The notes below the pieces were generated by a model, which had not been told where the DNA came from, did not search any database, and saw only the letters and a program-made list of their open reading frames with translations. The position numbers and the translations under genes were made by a program. Below, in pieces: positions 46,306 to 55,105 of a stretch of 64,000 bases of DNA. Numbering within the stretch: the first letter of the stretch is position 1; every line of letters starts with the position of its first letter. The DNA is from Dechloromonas sp. CZR5 (GTDB lineage Bacteria; Pseudomonadota; Gammaproteobacteria; Burkholderiales; Rhodocyclaceae): contig NZ_VUYQ01000002.1 in the NCBI RefSeq assembly GCF_008711155.1, forward strand, positions 682,001 through 746,000. Direction: 5' to 3'.

Positions 46306-47390
46306 TGCGCATCCTGCATACCGAGTCGTCGAAGGGCTGGGGCGGCCAGGAAAACCGGACGATGAACGAACTGGTCACCATGCGCGACCGGGGCCACACG
46401 CTGGCCGTCGTCGGCCGGCCCGGAGCGCGCATCCTGGATCGCGCTCAGGAAGCGGGATTCGAGACTTTCGTCGTTGACATGCGCGGCGCCATCGACCTGC
46501 CGGCAATCGTCCGTCTGCGCTCGGTGATCAAGCACTTCAACGCCGATGTCGTGAATACCCACAGCGGCCGTGATACCCAGCTGGCCGGCATGGCCGCCCG
46601 GACGATGATCAATCGCCCGGCCATCGTCCGCACCCGCCACCTGGCACTGCCCATCACGTCGAAATTCACCTACAGCGTGCTGCCCGATCATGTCGTGACG
46701 GTCAGCAAGTTCGTCGAGAACTATCTGGTCGAGGCCGGCGTGCCGCGCGACGGCATCACCACCATCCCGACTGGGGTCGATTTCTCGCGCTACGACCGCG
46801 CCACCGTGCAGGGCAATCTGCGCGAGGAACTGGGTCTGCCGGCCGAGACGCTGCTCGTCGGCACCGTCGCTATCCTGCGCGCCAAGAAGGGTCACGCCGA
46901 CATTCTCGATGCGGCGCCGGAAGTGCTGAAACGCTTTCCGAATGCCCATTTCGTTTTTGCCGGCGACGGCCCGCAGACCGACAACCTGAAGGCACGCATT
47001 GCAGTCGACGGGCTGGAAGAACGCATTCACCTGCTCGGCCTGCGTCGCGACGTCACCAACGTGCTCGCCTCGCTCGATGTCTTCGTCTTGCCGACGCATC
47101 AGGAAGCCCTCGGCACCGCCTTCATTGAGGCCGGTGCGATGGGCCTGCCGGCGGTGGCGACCCATGTTGACGGGGTGCCGGAAGTGATCCTCGAAGGCAA
47201 GACGGGCTATCTTGTTCCTCCCCATGACGGCAAGGCATTGATCGAGCCGATCAGCCGACTGCTCGCTGACCCGGTGCTGCGTCAATCGATGGGTGCCAAT
47301 GCCACCGAGTTCGTGCGCCGCAAGTTCTCCCGCGAAGTGATGGCGGAGGGCATGGAAGCCTTGTACGAACGCCTGCTGGAGGCGCAATGA
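46305..47390 (+). CDS. GT4 glycosyltransferase (LPS cluster)
   Basis: A 361-residue GT-B protein starting MRILHTESSKGWGGQENRT. Motifs are VVTVSKFVENYLVEAGV, TIPTGVDFSRYD and the donor-site LPTHQEALGTAFIEAGAMGLPAV with E-x7-E. It is coupled to msbA and, by a 4-nt overlap, to the polysaccharide deacetylase. The acceptor is probably the LPS core or an attached glycan. Confidence 0.87.
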   Translation: MRILHTESSKGWGGQENRTMNELVTMRDRGHTLAVVGRPGARILDRAQEAGFETFVVDMRGAIDLPAIVRLRSVIKHFNADVVNTHSGRDTQLAGMAARTMINRPAIVRTRHLALPITSKFTYSVLPDHVVTVSKFVENYLVEAGVPRDGITTIPTGVDFSRYDRATVQGNLREELGLPAETLLVGTVAILRAKKGHADILDAAPEVLKRFPNAHFVFAGDGPQTDNLKARIAVDGLEERIHLLGLRRDVTNVLASLDVFVLPTHQEALGTAFIEAGAMGLPAVATHVDGVPEVILEGKTGYLVPPHDGKALIEPISRLLADPVLRQSMGANATEFVRRKFSREVMAEGMEALYERLLEAQ

Positions 47391-48217
47391 GTTTCGGGCA
47401 GCCGCTGCCCGTGCTGATGTATCACCACATCAGTCCGAAACCCGGGCTGGTGACCTGCTCGCCGGAGCACTTCCGCGCCCACATGCAGTGGCTGGCGGAG
47501 AATGGCTGGAAGACCCTGTCTACGGACGAATTCACGCAGATTCTGGCGACCGGCAAGGTGCCGAAGAAAAGCGTGCTGATCACCTTCGACGATGGCTACC
47601 TCGACAACTGGGTCTATGCCCATCCGGTGCTCAAGGAATTCGGCCAGCGCGCCACCTTGTTCCTGATTACCGGCTGGATGGGGGAGGGCGAGGTTCGTCC
47701 GCATGTCGGCCAGCCCAGCGTGCCGGATGTGCCAACCCATGCCCAGGCAATGGCCGCCGCCGCCGATGGCAAGCTGGATGAGGCTTTCCTGCGCTGGTCG
47801 GAGGTTCTGGCCATGCGTGATGCCGGTACTTTCGATTTCCATTCGCACACCCACACCCATACCCGCTGGGATCGCCAGATCGCCGATCAGGCCGAGCGCG
47901 ACCAGGCGCTGGCCGACGATCTCGCCGCTTCACGCGCCACGCTGAAAACGCGGCTTGGCAGCGATAGCCCCCATCTGTGCTGGCCGCAGGGCTACTACGA
48001 CGCCGCCTACCAGCGCGTGGCGCGGGCCGCCGGTTTCACTCATTTGTACACCACCGAGCATGGCGTCGTGCGCCGCGAAGTCGATCCGGGGCGCATCCCG
48101 CGTCTGGTCATCAAGGACAAGCCGGCCAAATGGTTCGGGGGGCGCATGGGGCTCTACGGACGGCCGCTGCTGTCGGCGCTCTACCTCGGGTTGAAGTCGG
48201 GCGGGAAGGGTCGCTGA
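47387..48217 (+). CDS. Polysaccharide deacetylase (NodB homology)
   Basis: This 276-residue protein has the NodB deacetylase fold: VLMYHHIS near the N-terminus, the metal-binding TFDDGYLDN, FHSHTHTH supplying the His pair, and WPQGYYD further on. No signal peptide is visible, so it would act in the cytoplasm on a lipid-linked or nucleotide-linked sugar. Both ends overlap neighbours, so it belongs to the LPS transcript. Removal of an N-acetyl group from an LPS sugar is a sensible inference. Confidence 0.88.
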   Translation: MSFGQPLPVLMYHHISPKPGLVTCSPEHFRAHMQWLAENGWKTLSTDEFTQILATGKVPKKSVLITFDDGYLDNWVYAHPVLKEFGQRATLFLITGWMGEGEVRPHVGQPSVPDVPTHAQAMAAAADGKLDEAFLRWSEVLAMRDAGTFDFHSHTHTHTRWDRQIADQAERDQALADDLAASRATLKTRLGSDSPHLCWPQGYYDAAYQRVARAAGFTHLYTTEHGVVRREVDPGRIPRLVIKDKPAKWFGGRMGLYGRPLLSALYLGLKSGGKGR

Positions 48218-49365
48218 TGCGTCTGCGCTTGCGCGAACCGCTGCTGTATCGCTGGCTGCGCCTGAAGCGGGCGCTCGACCGTCGCCCACGTCCAGCCAGT
48301 GAATTGGGCACGCCGGCCATCCGGCGCATCCTGGCCATTTCCTGCACGGCGCTGGGTGACACGCTGCTGTCCACGCCGGGCTTGCGGGCACTGCGCCAGA
48401 CCTACCCGCAAGCGCAGATTACGCTACTCGTGCATCCGTCGTTGCAACAGCTCTTCACCGGTCTGGCCGACGTGGACGAGTTGATTCCTTACGACGGCAA
48501 ATGGCGGGGCTTTCGCCGCGTCGCCAGCCAACTCACGGGATTTGATCTGGCGGTCATCCTGCATGGCAACGAACCGCAGGCGACGCCGCTGGCCTACCTG
48601 TCCGGTGCCCGTCACATTTTCAAACTGCCCAACAACAACCGCTGGAACTTCCTGCTCAGCAACCATGAGCCGGTGTTTGGCTGGGATGATCTCGGGCATG
48701 GCATCGATCAACGTCTGGCGGTCGCCAAGCTGGCGGGTGCTGGTGGCGAATTTGACCGCCACATGACCGTACCGGCTCATGCCGAAGGCCGGGTGGCGCT
48801 GGATAAGGCGCTGGCCGAGCGCGGCTGGCAGGATTCGATCATCGTCGCCTTCCAGCCTGGCGCCTCGACGATGAGCCGGCGCTGGCCGCGCTCGCGCTTC
48901 ATTGCGGCGGCTGCCGAGATGGTCAAGGCGCGGCCGGACCTGCGTTTCGTGGTGACCGGTTCGCCGGCCGAAGCGGCGCTGTGCCAGGAGGTCGCCGCCG
49001 GTATCGAAGCCGCCGCACCGCTTGCCGGCGGAACGCGGGCCTGGGCTTCGGCCGGGCAGTTGCCGCTGATCGCCTTGCCCGACTTGCTGCGCCGCGCCAG
49101 CCTGCTGGTGACCGGCGATACCGGGCCGATGCATCTGGCGGTAACGGTCGATACGCCGGTTGTTGCGCTGTTCGCGGTCTCCGATCCGGCGCGCTCCGGC
49201 CCCGGCTACGATCTCGACAAGCACGTGATCATCCGCAAGTGGCGGACTTGCAATCCTTGCTACTCGAAGAACTGCCCCTACGCCGAGCCGATCTGCATGG
49301 ACAATATCGCAGTCGATGAAGTGGTAGCGGCGGTCGATGCCATCCTCAGCCGGGGGCGGCCATGA
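48217..49365 (+). CDS. GT9 heptosyltransferase family protein
   Basis: A 382-residue GT-B enzyme with a basic N-terminal extension (MRLRLREPLLYRWLRLKRAL) before the GT9 start ILAISCTALGDTLLSTPGLRAL. The nucleotide-sugar site is FQPGASTMSRRWP, and the C-terminal site is LLVTGDTGPMHLAVTVDTPVVALF. A Cys cluster (TCNPCYSKNCPYAEPICMD) near the C-terminus is typical of several LPS heptosyltransferases. It overlaps both neighbours by 1-4 nt. Confidence 0.88.
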   Translation: MRLRLREPLLYRWLRLKRALDRRPRPASELGTPAIRRILAISCTALGDTLLSTPGLRALRQTYPQAQITLLVHPSLQQLFTGLADVDELIPYDGKWRGFRRVASQLTGFDLAVILHGNEPQATPLAYLSGARHIFKLPNNNRWNFLLSNHEPVFGWDDLGHGIDQRLAVAKLAGAGGEFDRHMTVPAHAEGRVALDKALAERGWQDSIIVAFQPGASTMSRRWPRSRFIAAAAEMVKARPDLRFVVTGSPAEAALCQEVAAGIEAAAPLAGGTRAWASAGQLPLIALPDLLRRASLLVTGDTGPMHLAVTVDTPVVALFAVSDPARSGPGYDLDKHVIIRKWRTCNPCYSKNCPYAEPICMDNIAVDEVVAAVDAILSRGRP

Positions 49366-50558
49366 GCACACCGAAACGTGTTCTGTTGCTCGACACCGGC
49401 AACGAGTGGGGCGGTGGCACCAACAGCATGTTCGAGTTGCTGAAGCGCATCGATCGGTCGCGCTTCGATGTGACCTGCTGCTTCTACAAGGACTACAAGA
49501 AAGGCCAGAGTGGCCGTCTGCTGTCCGAGGAACTGGCCGATATCGGCATTCCGCTGATCCTGTTGCCAATCCGCAAGCAACCACTATGGGCCAAGCTGGC
49601 CAAGGAAGTGGCGCGTGGTCTGCTGTCGTGGTCCGGCCGGCTGAAGAAACGGGCGGTGCTGGCCATCGAGATGCAATGGCGCATCAAGCCGCGTGTCGCT
49701 GCCTTGAAACTGCTGCTGGAAGAGAGGGCTTACGACCTGCTGTACATGAACAACCAGCCGTCGTCGAACCTCGAAGGCTATCTCGCCGCCGAGGCGGTCG
49801 GCCTGCCGGTCGTCCAGCACTGCCGCATCGAACCGACCCTGCAGGCCAACGAGGCAGCAGTGGTCAATCGCACCGCGACACGCATCATCTGCGTGTCGCA
49901 AGGCGTGGCCGACGTGCTGGCAGCCCAGCGTGTCGCGGAGAATCGGCTGCGCGTGGTCTACAACGCCATCGACAGCCGTATCGCGCTGCCGCCGCCGGTC
50001 GAACTGCCTCCGACGGCCAAAGAACTGGTCATCGGGACGGTCGGCCAGCTGACGGCGCGCAAGGGTGTCACGCACCTGCTGCAGGCCGTGGCCAACCTGA
50101 AGGCCGAAGGGCTGGCGGTGACCTGCCTGATTCTCGGCGAAGGGCCGCAGCGGGCGGAGCTGGAAAGTGCGGTGAGCCGTCTTGGGCTGGTCGATCAGGT
50201 CAGTTTTGTTGGTTTCCAGTCGGCGCCGCTGGCCTGGGTGCAGGCGATGGATGTCTGCGTCCTGTGTTCGAGCAAGGAAGGCTTGCCGCGTGTGGTGCTC
50301 GAAGCGATGCTGGCGAGCAAACCGGTGGTCGGTTCCGATGTGACCGGCACCCGCGAACTGGTGGTGCACGAGGAAACCGGCCTGCTCTATGCCTATGGCG
50401 ATGTGGCGGCGCTGACGGCGTCGCTGCGCCGACTGTTGAACGATGCCGATCTGCGCGGCAATATGGGTGATGCCGGGCGCCGGCGGGTGGCCGAACGCTA
50501 TTCGATCGAAGCCTATGTCGCCGGTGTCATGCAGGTGCTTGACGAGGCGGTGCCGTGA
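49362..50558 (+). CDS. GT4 glycosyltransferase (LPS cluster)
   Basis: A 398-residue GT-B protein. It begins KRVLLLDTGNEWGGGTNSMFELL and contains IICVSQGVADVLAAQRV and VVYNAIDSR. The donor-site segment is LCSSKEGLPRVVLEAMLASKPVVGSDV. It is coupled at both ends (ATGA, GTGA). The sugar and acceptor are unknown. Confidence 0.87.
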   Translation: MSTPKRVLLLDTGNEWGGGTNSMFELLKRIDRSRFDVTCCFYKDYKKGQSGRLLSEELADIGIPLILLPIRKQPLWAKLAKEVARGLLSWSGRLKKRAVLAIEMQWRIKPRVAALKLLLEERAYDLLYMNNQPSSNLEGYLAAEAVGLPVVQHCRIEPTLQANEAAVVNRTATRIICVSQGVADVLAAQRVAENRLRVVYNAIDSRIALPPPVELPPTAKELVIGTVGQLTARKGVTHLLQAVANLKAEGLAVTCLILGEGPQRAELESAVSRLGLVDQVSFVGFQSAPLAWVQAMDVCVLCSSKEGLPRVVLEAMLASKPVVGSDVTGTRELVVHEETGLLYAYGDVAALTASLRRLLNDADLRGNMGDAGRRRVAERYSIEAYVAGVMQVLDEAVP

Positions 50559-51700
50559 TCTACCTGCTGCTGACCTGGTTGCTGGCACCGCTACTGTGGC
50601 TGCGGGCAGCATTGCGTAGCGCGAAGCGGACGAATCGCATCCTGGTCATCCAGACCGCCAAGATCGGTGATTTCGTGGCGACGACGCCGGTTTTCCGGGC
50701 CTTGCGCAGCCGCCTTCCCGGGACCCAAATCGTTGCCCTGTTGCACCCGGTGAATGTGCCGCTGGCGCGTCAGCTGGATAGCATCGACCGCATCGTGACC
50801 TTGCCCAAGCATGGCTTCAAGGGCTGGGCTGGCAAGCGCTGGCTGCTCGACCAGCTGGCCGAGGGCTACGATGGTGTGTTGATTCTGAGCCCCAACCTAA
50901 CCAACCTGTTGGTATCGTTCTGGGCGGGCGTGCCGCAGCGTGTCTCGGTGCTGGCCGACCGTCGGCAGGGTAGTGCCTGTCTCGCCTGGCCTTTCCTGAC
51001 CCATGGGGAACCGCACCGGGCCGGGCAGATGTTCCGCGAAACGGCCCTGCGGGCTTTGGGCGGGCTGGATATCCGTGTGGATGAACAGCTCCTTGCACTG
51101 CCCAACGAAACTCAGGGCGCCGTGAGTGGACAGACGAAATTCGCCGCGCTCCAACCGCTCCTGCACCGACCGGTGGTGGGCTTCGGATTGGGGGCTGGCA
51201 ATCGCATGAAGGCGCTCGACAAGGCGCAAGTTGAAGCGCTGGCCAGCCAGATCGTCAGTCGCACGGCGGCGACACTGGTCCTGGTTGGCACCGATGCCGA
51301 CAAGGCGGCGGCCGAAGTCCTCCGCGTCAGCCTGCCGCCAGATCGTGTCGTCGATACCACCGGACAATGGGCGCTCGACGAATTGCCCATCCTGCTGGGC
51401 GCCCTTGATTGCTTCGTCGGCGTCGATTCCGGCGCTACCTACATGGCCGACGCGCTCGGCGTGCCGGTCGTCGATTTCATGGGGCCGGCCGACCACCAAG
51501 ACCAGCAGCCGATCGGTCGCCAGGCGGTGGTGATCCGCAGCGCCGAGCCCTGTGCTCCCTGTTCGCATGCCTTCGATGCCCCTTATGCCTGCCATCTGGG
51601 AACGCGGGCTTGCATTGCCAACTTGCCCATTCCGACCGTTGTCGAATCGGTCGAGGCGATCCTGGCTTCCCAATATTCCGTTGCCGAGTGTCGACAATGA
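50555..51700 (+). CDS. GT9 heptosyltransferase family protein
   Basis: A 381-residue protein starting at GTG within the previous stop (GTGA). A hydrophobic N-terminus (YLLLTWLLAPLLWLRAAL) could tether it to the membrane before the GT9 start ILVIQTAKIGDFVATTPVFRAL. The C-terminal donor site is FVGVDSGATYMADALGVPVVDFMGP, with a Cys motif SAEPCAPCSHAFDAPYAC. It overlaps the next GT4 gene by 4 nt. Confidence 0.86.
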   Translation: MIYLLLTWLLAPLLWLRAALRSAKRTNRILVIQTAKIGDFVATTPVFRALRSRLPGTQIVALLHPVNVPLARQLDSIDRIVTLPKHGFKGWAGKRWLLDQLAEGYDGVLILSPNLTNLLVSFWAGVPQRVSVLADRRQGSACLAWPFLTHGEPHRAGQMFRETALRALGGLDIRVDEQLLALPNETQGAVSGQTKFAALQPLLHRPVVGFGLGAGNRMKALDKAQVEALASQIVSRTAATLVLVGTDADKAAAEVLRVSLPPDRVVDTTGQWALDELPILLGALDCFVGVDSGATYMADALGVPVVDFMGPADHQDQQPIGRQAVVIRSAEPCAPCSHAFDAPYACHLGTRACIANLPIPTVVESVEAILASQYSVAECRQ

Positions 51701-52836
51701 AACTTGCCGTCTTCAAGGATTATGGCGTCGGGCGTTACTTCGCCCAGCTCTTCGATTCGATTCCCGATACGACCTTTTTTCTGTCGGAAAAGAACAAGTC
51801 CGGCCTCAACATCACGCCGCACCGGGTGCATCTGCTGACCAAGAAGCAGCAACTGCGCGATTACCTGAAGGCGCCGTTCAAGGCCTGGCGCCGCCTGAAG
51901 GAAAACGACAACGACAAGAAACGCGATTTCTTCTATCAGGAAGTCGAGCGTTCGGCGGCCAGCGGCGAGTTCGATGTCGCGCTCACCGGTTCCGACCGCT
52001 CCTTGCATACGCTGGCTTCGCTGAAGGCAAAAGGGCACAAGTTCAAGCTGGTGTACTGGATTCCCTTCACCATTCCTTTCGTCGACATGTTCGACCCGCG
52101 CTCGCTGGCCATTCGCCAAGCGGCGTTTCCGCACGTCGACCTGTTCGTGGCGATTACCGATACCTGCCGCCGCGTGCTGTTGCTGGAAGGCATTCCCGAG
52201 GAAAAGATCGTCCACGTTTATCCGGGGGTCGATACCGAAATCTTCCAGCCCCGTCCACAAGCGAAACAGGATGATGTTTTCCGCATCCTGTTCGTCGGCA
52301 AGCTGGTGAGCTGGAAGGGCTGCTATACCTTGCTCTATGCAGCGAAGGAACTCCTGTCGGAAATTCCCAACCTGGAGCTGACTTTCGTCGGCCAGGGGGC
52401 GCAGCGCGAAGGCCTGGAGCAAGCGGCCGAACTGCTGGGCATCAAGGACAGGGTGAAATTCACCGGTTTCCTGAAATACGATGCCCTGCCCGATATCTAT
52501 GCCCAGTCCGACGCCTTTGTGCTGCCGGCACTACCGGCGATCAACCTGGCCGAACAGTTCGGTTTCGTCGTTGCCGAGGCGATGGCTTGCGGGTTGCCGA
52601 CGGTGGTGTCGCGCGTGGGAGGGCTGCCCGAGGTGGTCGGCGAGCGTGACGAACTGATTTTTACGCCCGGCGATTTCCGGGATCTGGCGGCCAAGCTGCG
52701 GGCGATCCACGCCTCAAAAGCGTTGGCTGCCGAACTGGGGCAGCATTGCCTGACGCATGCGCGAACCCACTACGATGCCAGGCTGAATGGATTGGCACTG
52801 AAAGCGGTGCTTGAAAAGATGGAGCGGGGGCAATGA
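51697..52836 (+). CDS. GT4 glycosyltransferase (LPS cluster)
   Basis: A 379-residue GT-B protein starting MKLAVFKDYGVGRYFAQLF. Motifs include VAITDTCRRVLLLEGIPEEKI and VYPGVDTEIFQP. The donor site is LPALPAINLAEQFGFVVAEAMACGLPTVV. The N-terminal half differs from the other two post-msbA GT4 enzymes, so it is unlikely to be a recent duplicate. Overlaps of 4 nt couple it to both neighbours. Confidence 0.87.
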   Translation: MKLAVFKDYGVGRYFAQLFDSIPDTTFFLSEKNKSGLNITPHRVHLLTKKQQLRDYLKAPFKAWRRLKENDNDKKRDFFYQEVERSAASGEFDVALTGSDRSLHTLASLKAKGHKFKLVYWIPFTIPFVDMFDPRSLAIRQAAFPHVDLFVAITDTCRRVLLLEGIPEEKIVHVYPGVDTEIFQPRPQAKQDDVFRILFVGKLVSWKGCYTLLYAAKELLSEIPNLELTFVGQGAQREGLEQAAELLGIKDRVKFTGFLKYDALPDIYAQSDAFVLPALPAINLAEQFGFVVAEAMACGLPTVVSRVGGLPEVVGERDELIFTPGDFRDLAAKLRAIHASKALAAELGQHCLTHARTHYDARLNGLALKAVLEKMERGQ

Positions 52837-54149
52837 ACGACGCAGCGCTGACGGGCAAGCCGGACCGGCTGGTGCAACTGACCCTGGGCCTGTGGTGGGT
52901 GCTTCTTTTCATCCAGCCTTTCGAAAAATTCGTGGCCGTAAAGTACCTGATGATGGTCGGCCTGCTGATCGCAGCGCTCCCGCTTGCCCTACGCGCCGAA
53001 GTACGCCAGCGCCTGAGCAGTCGCAACATCGTCCTGGGCCTGGCACTGGCTATTGTCGTCTGGTGCGTCGCCGTGTCGGCGGCCAGCCCCTATCCCGCCG
53101 ACAGTCTGCATGCCTTGCCGCGCGACCTGCTGCTGCAGGCAGAGTTGCTGCTGGTCGGCAGCTTGCTGGTGACCGGCCCGAAACAGGCGCGAACAGCCTT
53201 GTGGATGATCATGGCCGGCTTCGCCGCGGTCAGTTTGCTGTCCGCCGTCGAGGTTGCCTCGTATCTGCGAGATCATGCTTTGAGCGAAGGGCAGATTCCC
53301 CGTTCCCACAAGTCCTTTTGGGGCGGTTACGCGACGATGGCCAGTTTTTGCCTGCCGCTGATCATCGCTTTTGCGGTATCGACTGCCAGCGGCATTCGGC
53401 AGCGCGTACTGCTCGGCGTTCTCTGCCTGCTCGGTGTGGTGCTGACCGGCCTGTACGGTTCGCGCAGCCCGCTGTTGGTGGTTGCTATCGCGGTCATTGT
53501 GCTGTTCGGGCTGCTGCGTGCCTGGAAGGCGCTCGCTGTCGCCTTCCTGCTCATGGCCTTGGGTGTCGGCTGGGTGGCTACGCAGAGCAATCTCGGCTAC
53601 CTCGAAAAATACCGCTCACTCGCCGAGGCCGATACCTATGTCACCAACCAGGGCTTGAGCCTGCGCCTCGACGTATGGTCCGGCGTGATCGAACTGATCG
53701 AGGCACGGCCGGTGCTTGGTTATGGCTATGGCTGGAAGAAGCTGGCCTGGGCGATCAACGATGGTGGCTATGCTGAGCGCTGGAAAGCCACGGACCCGGG
53801 CAAGTCGGCTTATTTCCTCGGCGAAGAGACAGCTGCCAGCTACGGCAAGGTCAATCCGCACAACTATTTCCTGCAGGTCGCCTTCGAGATCGGTATTCCC
53901 GGCTTGCTGCTGGTGCTCGCCTTCTGGCTGGCCGTCTTCTGGCAGGGACTGAAAGGAATCGTGCGCGGACCGCTCGAACATCAGCGTTTGCGGGTGGTGA
54001 TCCTGACGACCTTGCTCGCCTACCTGCTGAGCAATTTTGCCAACGGCTTCTGGGTCGGTGGGCTGGCCAATATGGCTTGCGCGCTGGTCGGTATCCTGAT
54101 TGGCCTGACGTTGAGCGAACAATCTGCCGCTGCCGGGGAGAGCAAATGA
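52833..54149 (+). CDS. O-antigen ligase / Wzy-type membrane protein
   Basis: A 438-residue protein with 10-12 membrane segments. A large periplasmic loop around residues 240-350 carries LRLDVWSGVIELIEARPVLGYGYG and NPHNYFLQVAFEIGIPGLLL, the O-antigen ligase (Wzy_C) signature with a conserved His in HNYFLQ. WaaL ligase acting on lipid A-core is the likeliest role; a Wzy polymerase is the alternative. It is embedded in the LPS transcript. Confidence 0.85.
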   Translation: MNDAALTGKPDRLVQLTLGLWWVLLFIQPFEKFVAVKYLMMVGLLIAALPLALRAEVRQRLSSRNIVLGLALAIVVWCVAVSAASPYPADSLHALPRDLLLQAELLLVGSLLVTGPKQARTALWMIMAGFAAVSLLSAVEVASYLRDHALSEGQIPRSHKSFWGGYATMASFCLPLIIAFAVSTASGIRQRVLLGVLCLLGVVLTGLYGSRSPLLVVAIAVIVLFGLLRAWKALAVAFLLMALGVGWVATQSNLGYLEKYRSLAEADTYVTNQGLSLRLDVWSGVIELIEARPVLGYGYGWKKLAWAINDGGYAERWKATDPGKSAYFLGEETAASYGKVNPHNYFLQVAFEIGIPGLLLVLAFWLAVFWQGLKGIVRGPLEHQRLRVVILTTLLAYLLSNFANGFWVGGLANMACALVGILIGLTLSEQSAAAGESK

Positions 54150-55105
54150 ATATTCTGGTCATCCGCCGCGACAACATCGGCGATCTGGTGTGTACGACGC
54201 CGATGCTGGCGGCCCTGCGCAAGGCCATGCCCGATGCGTGGATCGGTGTGCTGGTCAATCAATACAACGTCGCAGTGATGCGCGGCAATCCGGATGTGAA
54301 CGACGTATTTGCCTATCGCAAGGCCAAGCATCGCGGTCCGGGCGAGAGCAAGCTGGCGATCTGGCTGGAGACGGCCGGGCTGTTGTGGAAGCTGCGTCGC
54401 AAGGGCATCGATGTGGCCATCGTCGCCTCGCCGGGGGGCGACCGCTACGCCAAGCTGGTCGGCGCCCGACGGATTATCGCCGACAAGCCGGGGGCGCCTT
54501 TCCATGAGGTCGAGGCGGTCGGCAAGCTGCTGGCCCCGCTGGGTATCGAACCAGCGCTCGGTCCATTACAGCTGACGCCGGTGGCAGACGTGGTTGCTGC
54601 CATGCGTCCGAAACTGGCCGAACTGGCCGGTCGGAAAATCTGGGCCATTCATCTGAGTGCCCGAGAGAAGAGTCGGCGCTGGCCGGCCGAGAAATACATC
54701 GAGCTCATCGAGCGCCTGGCCTCGCCGGAACGCGGGTTCGCGTTGTTCTGGTCGCCCGGGCCGGCCGATCATCCGGCGCACCCGGGGGATGACGAAAAGG
54801 CGGCACAGGTACTGGCCGCCTGCCACGACAAGGGAGCGGTGCCGGTGGTGACGGAACGTCTGGAAGAGCTCGTCGCCGCGCTCTCGCTGTGCGACGGCTT
54901 CGTCGGTGCCGATGGCGGTGCCATGCATCTGGCGGCCGCGCTCAACCTGAAGACAGCGGCGCTGTTCGAGAATTCCGAAGCCAAGCGCACCCGCTGGTAC
55001 CCGTGGGGCGCCCGGCATGTGCTTTTGCAGCCAACGACCTTCGCCGTGGCCGATATCAGCGTCGATCAGGTCGAGTCGGCGGTACGGGAACTCGAAGGCG
55101 CCTAG
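54146..55105 (+). CDS. GT9 heptosyltransferase family protein, last in LPS cluster
   Basis: A 319-residue GT9 enzyme: ILVIRRDNIGDLVCTTPMLAALRKA, IHLSAREKSRRWPAEKY, and the C-terminal site CDGFVGADGGAMHLAAALNLKTAALF. Its start overlaps the ligase gene (ATGA). Its TAG stop shares the palindrome CTAG with the stop of the convergent polA. Confidence 0.88.
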   Translation: MNILVIRRDNIGDLVCTTPMLAALRKAMPDAWIGVLVNQYNVAVMRGNPDVNDVFAYRKAKHRGPGESKLAIWLETAGLLWKLRRKGIDVAIVASPGGDRYAKLVGARRIIADKPGAPFHEVEAVGKLLAPLGIEPALGPLQLTPVADVVAAMRPKLAELAGRKIWAIHLSAREKSRRWPAEKYIELIERLASPERGFALFWSPGPADHPAHPGDDEKAAQVLAACHDKGAVPVVTERLEELVAALSLCDGFVGADGGAMHLAAALNLKTAALFENSEAKRTRWYPWGARHVLLQPTTFAVADISVDQVESAVRELEGA

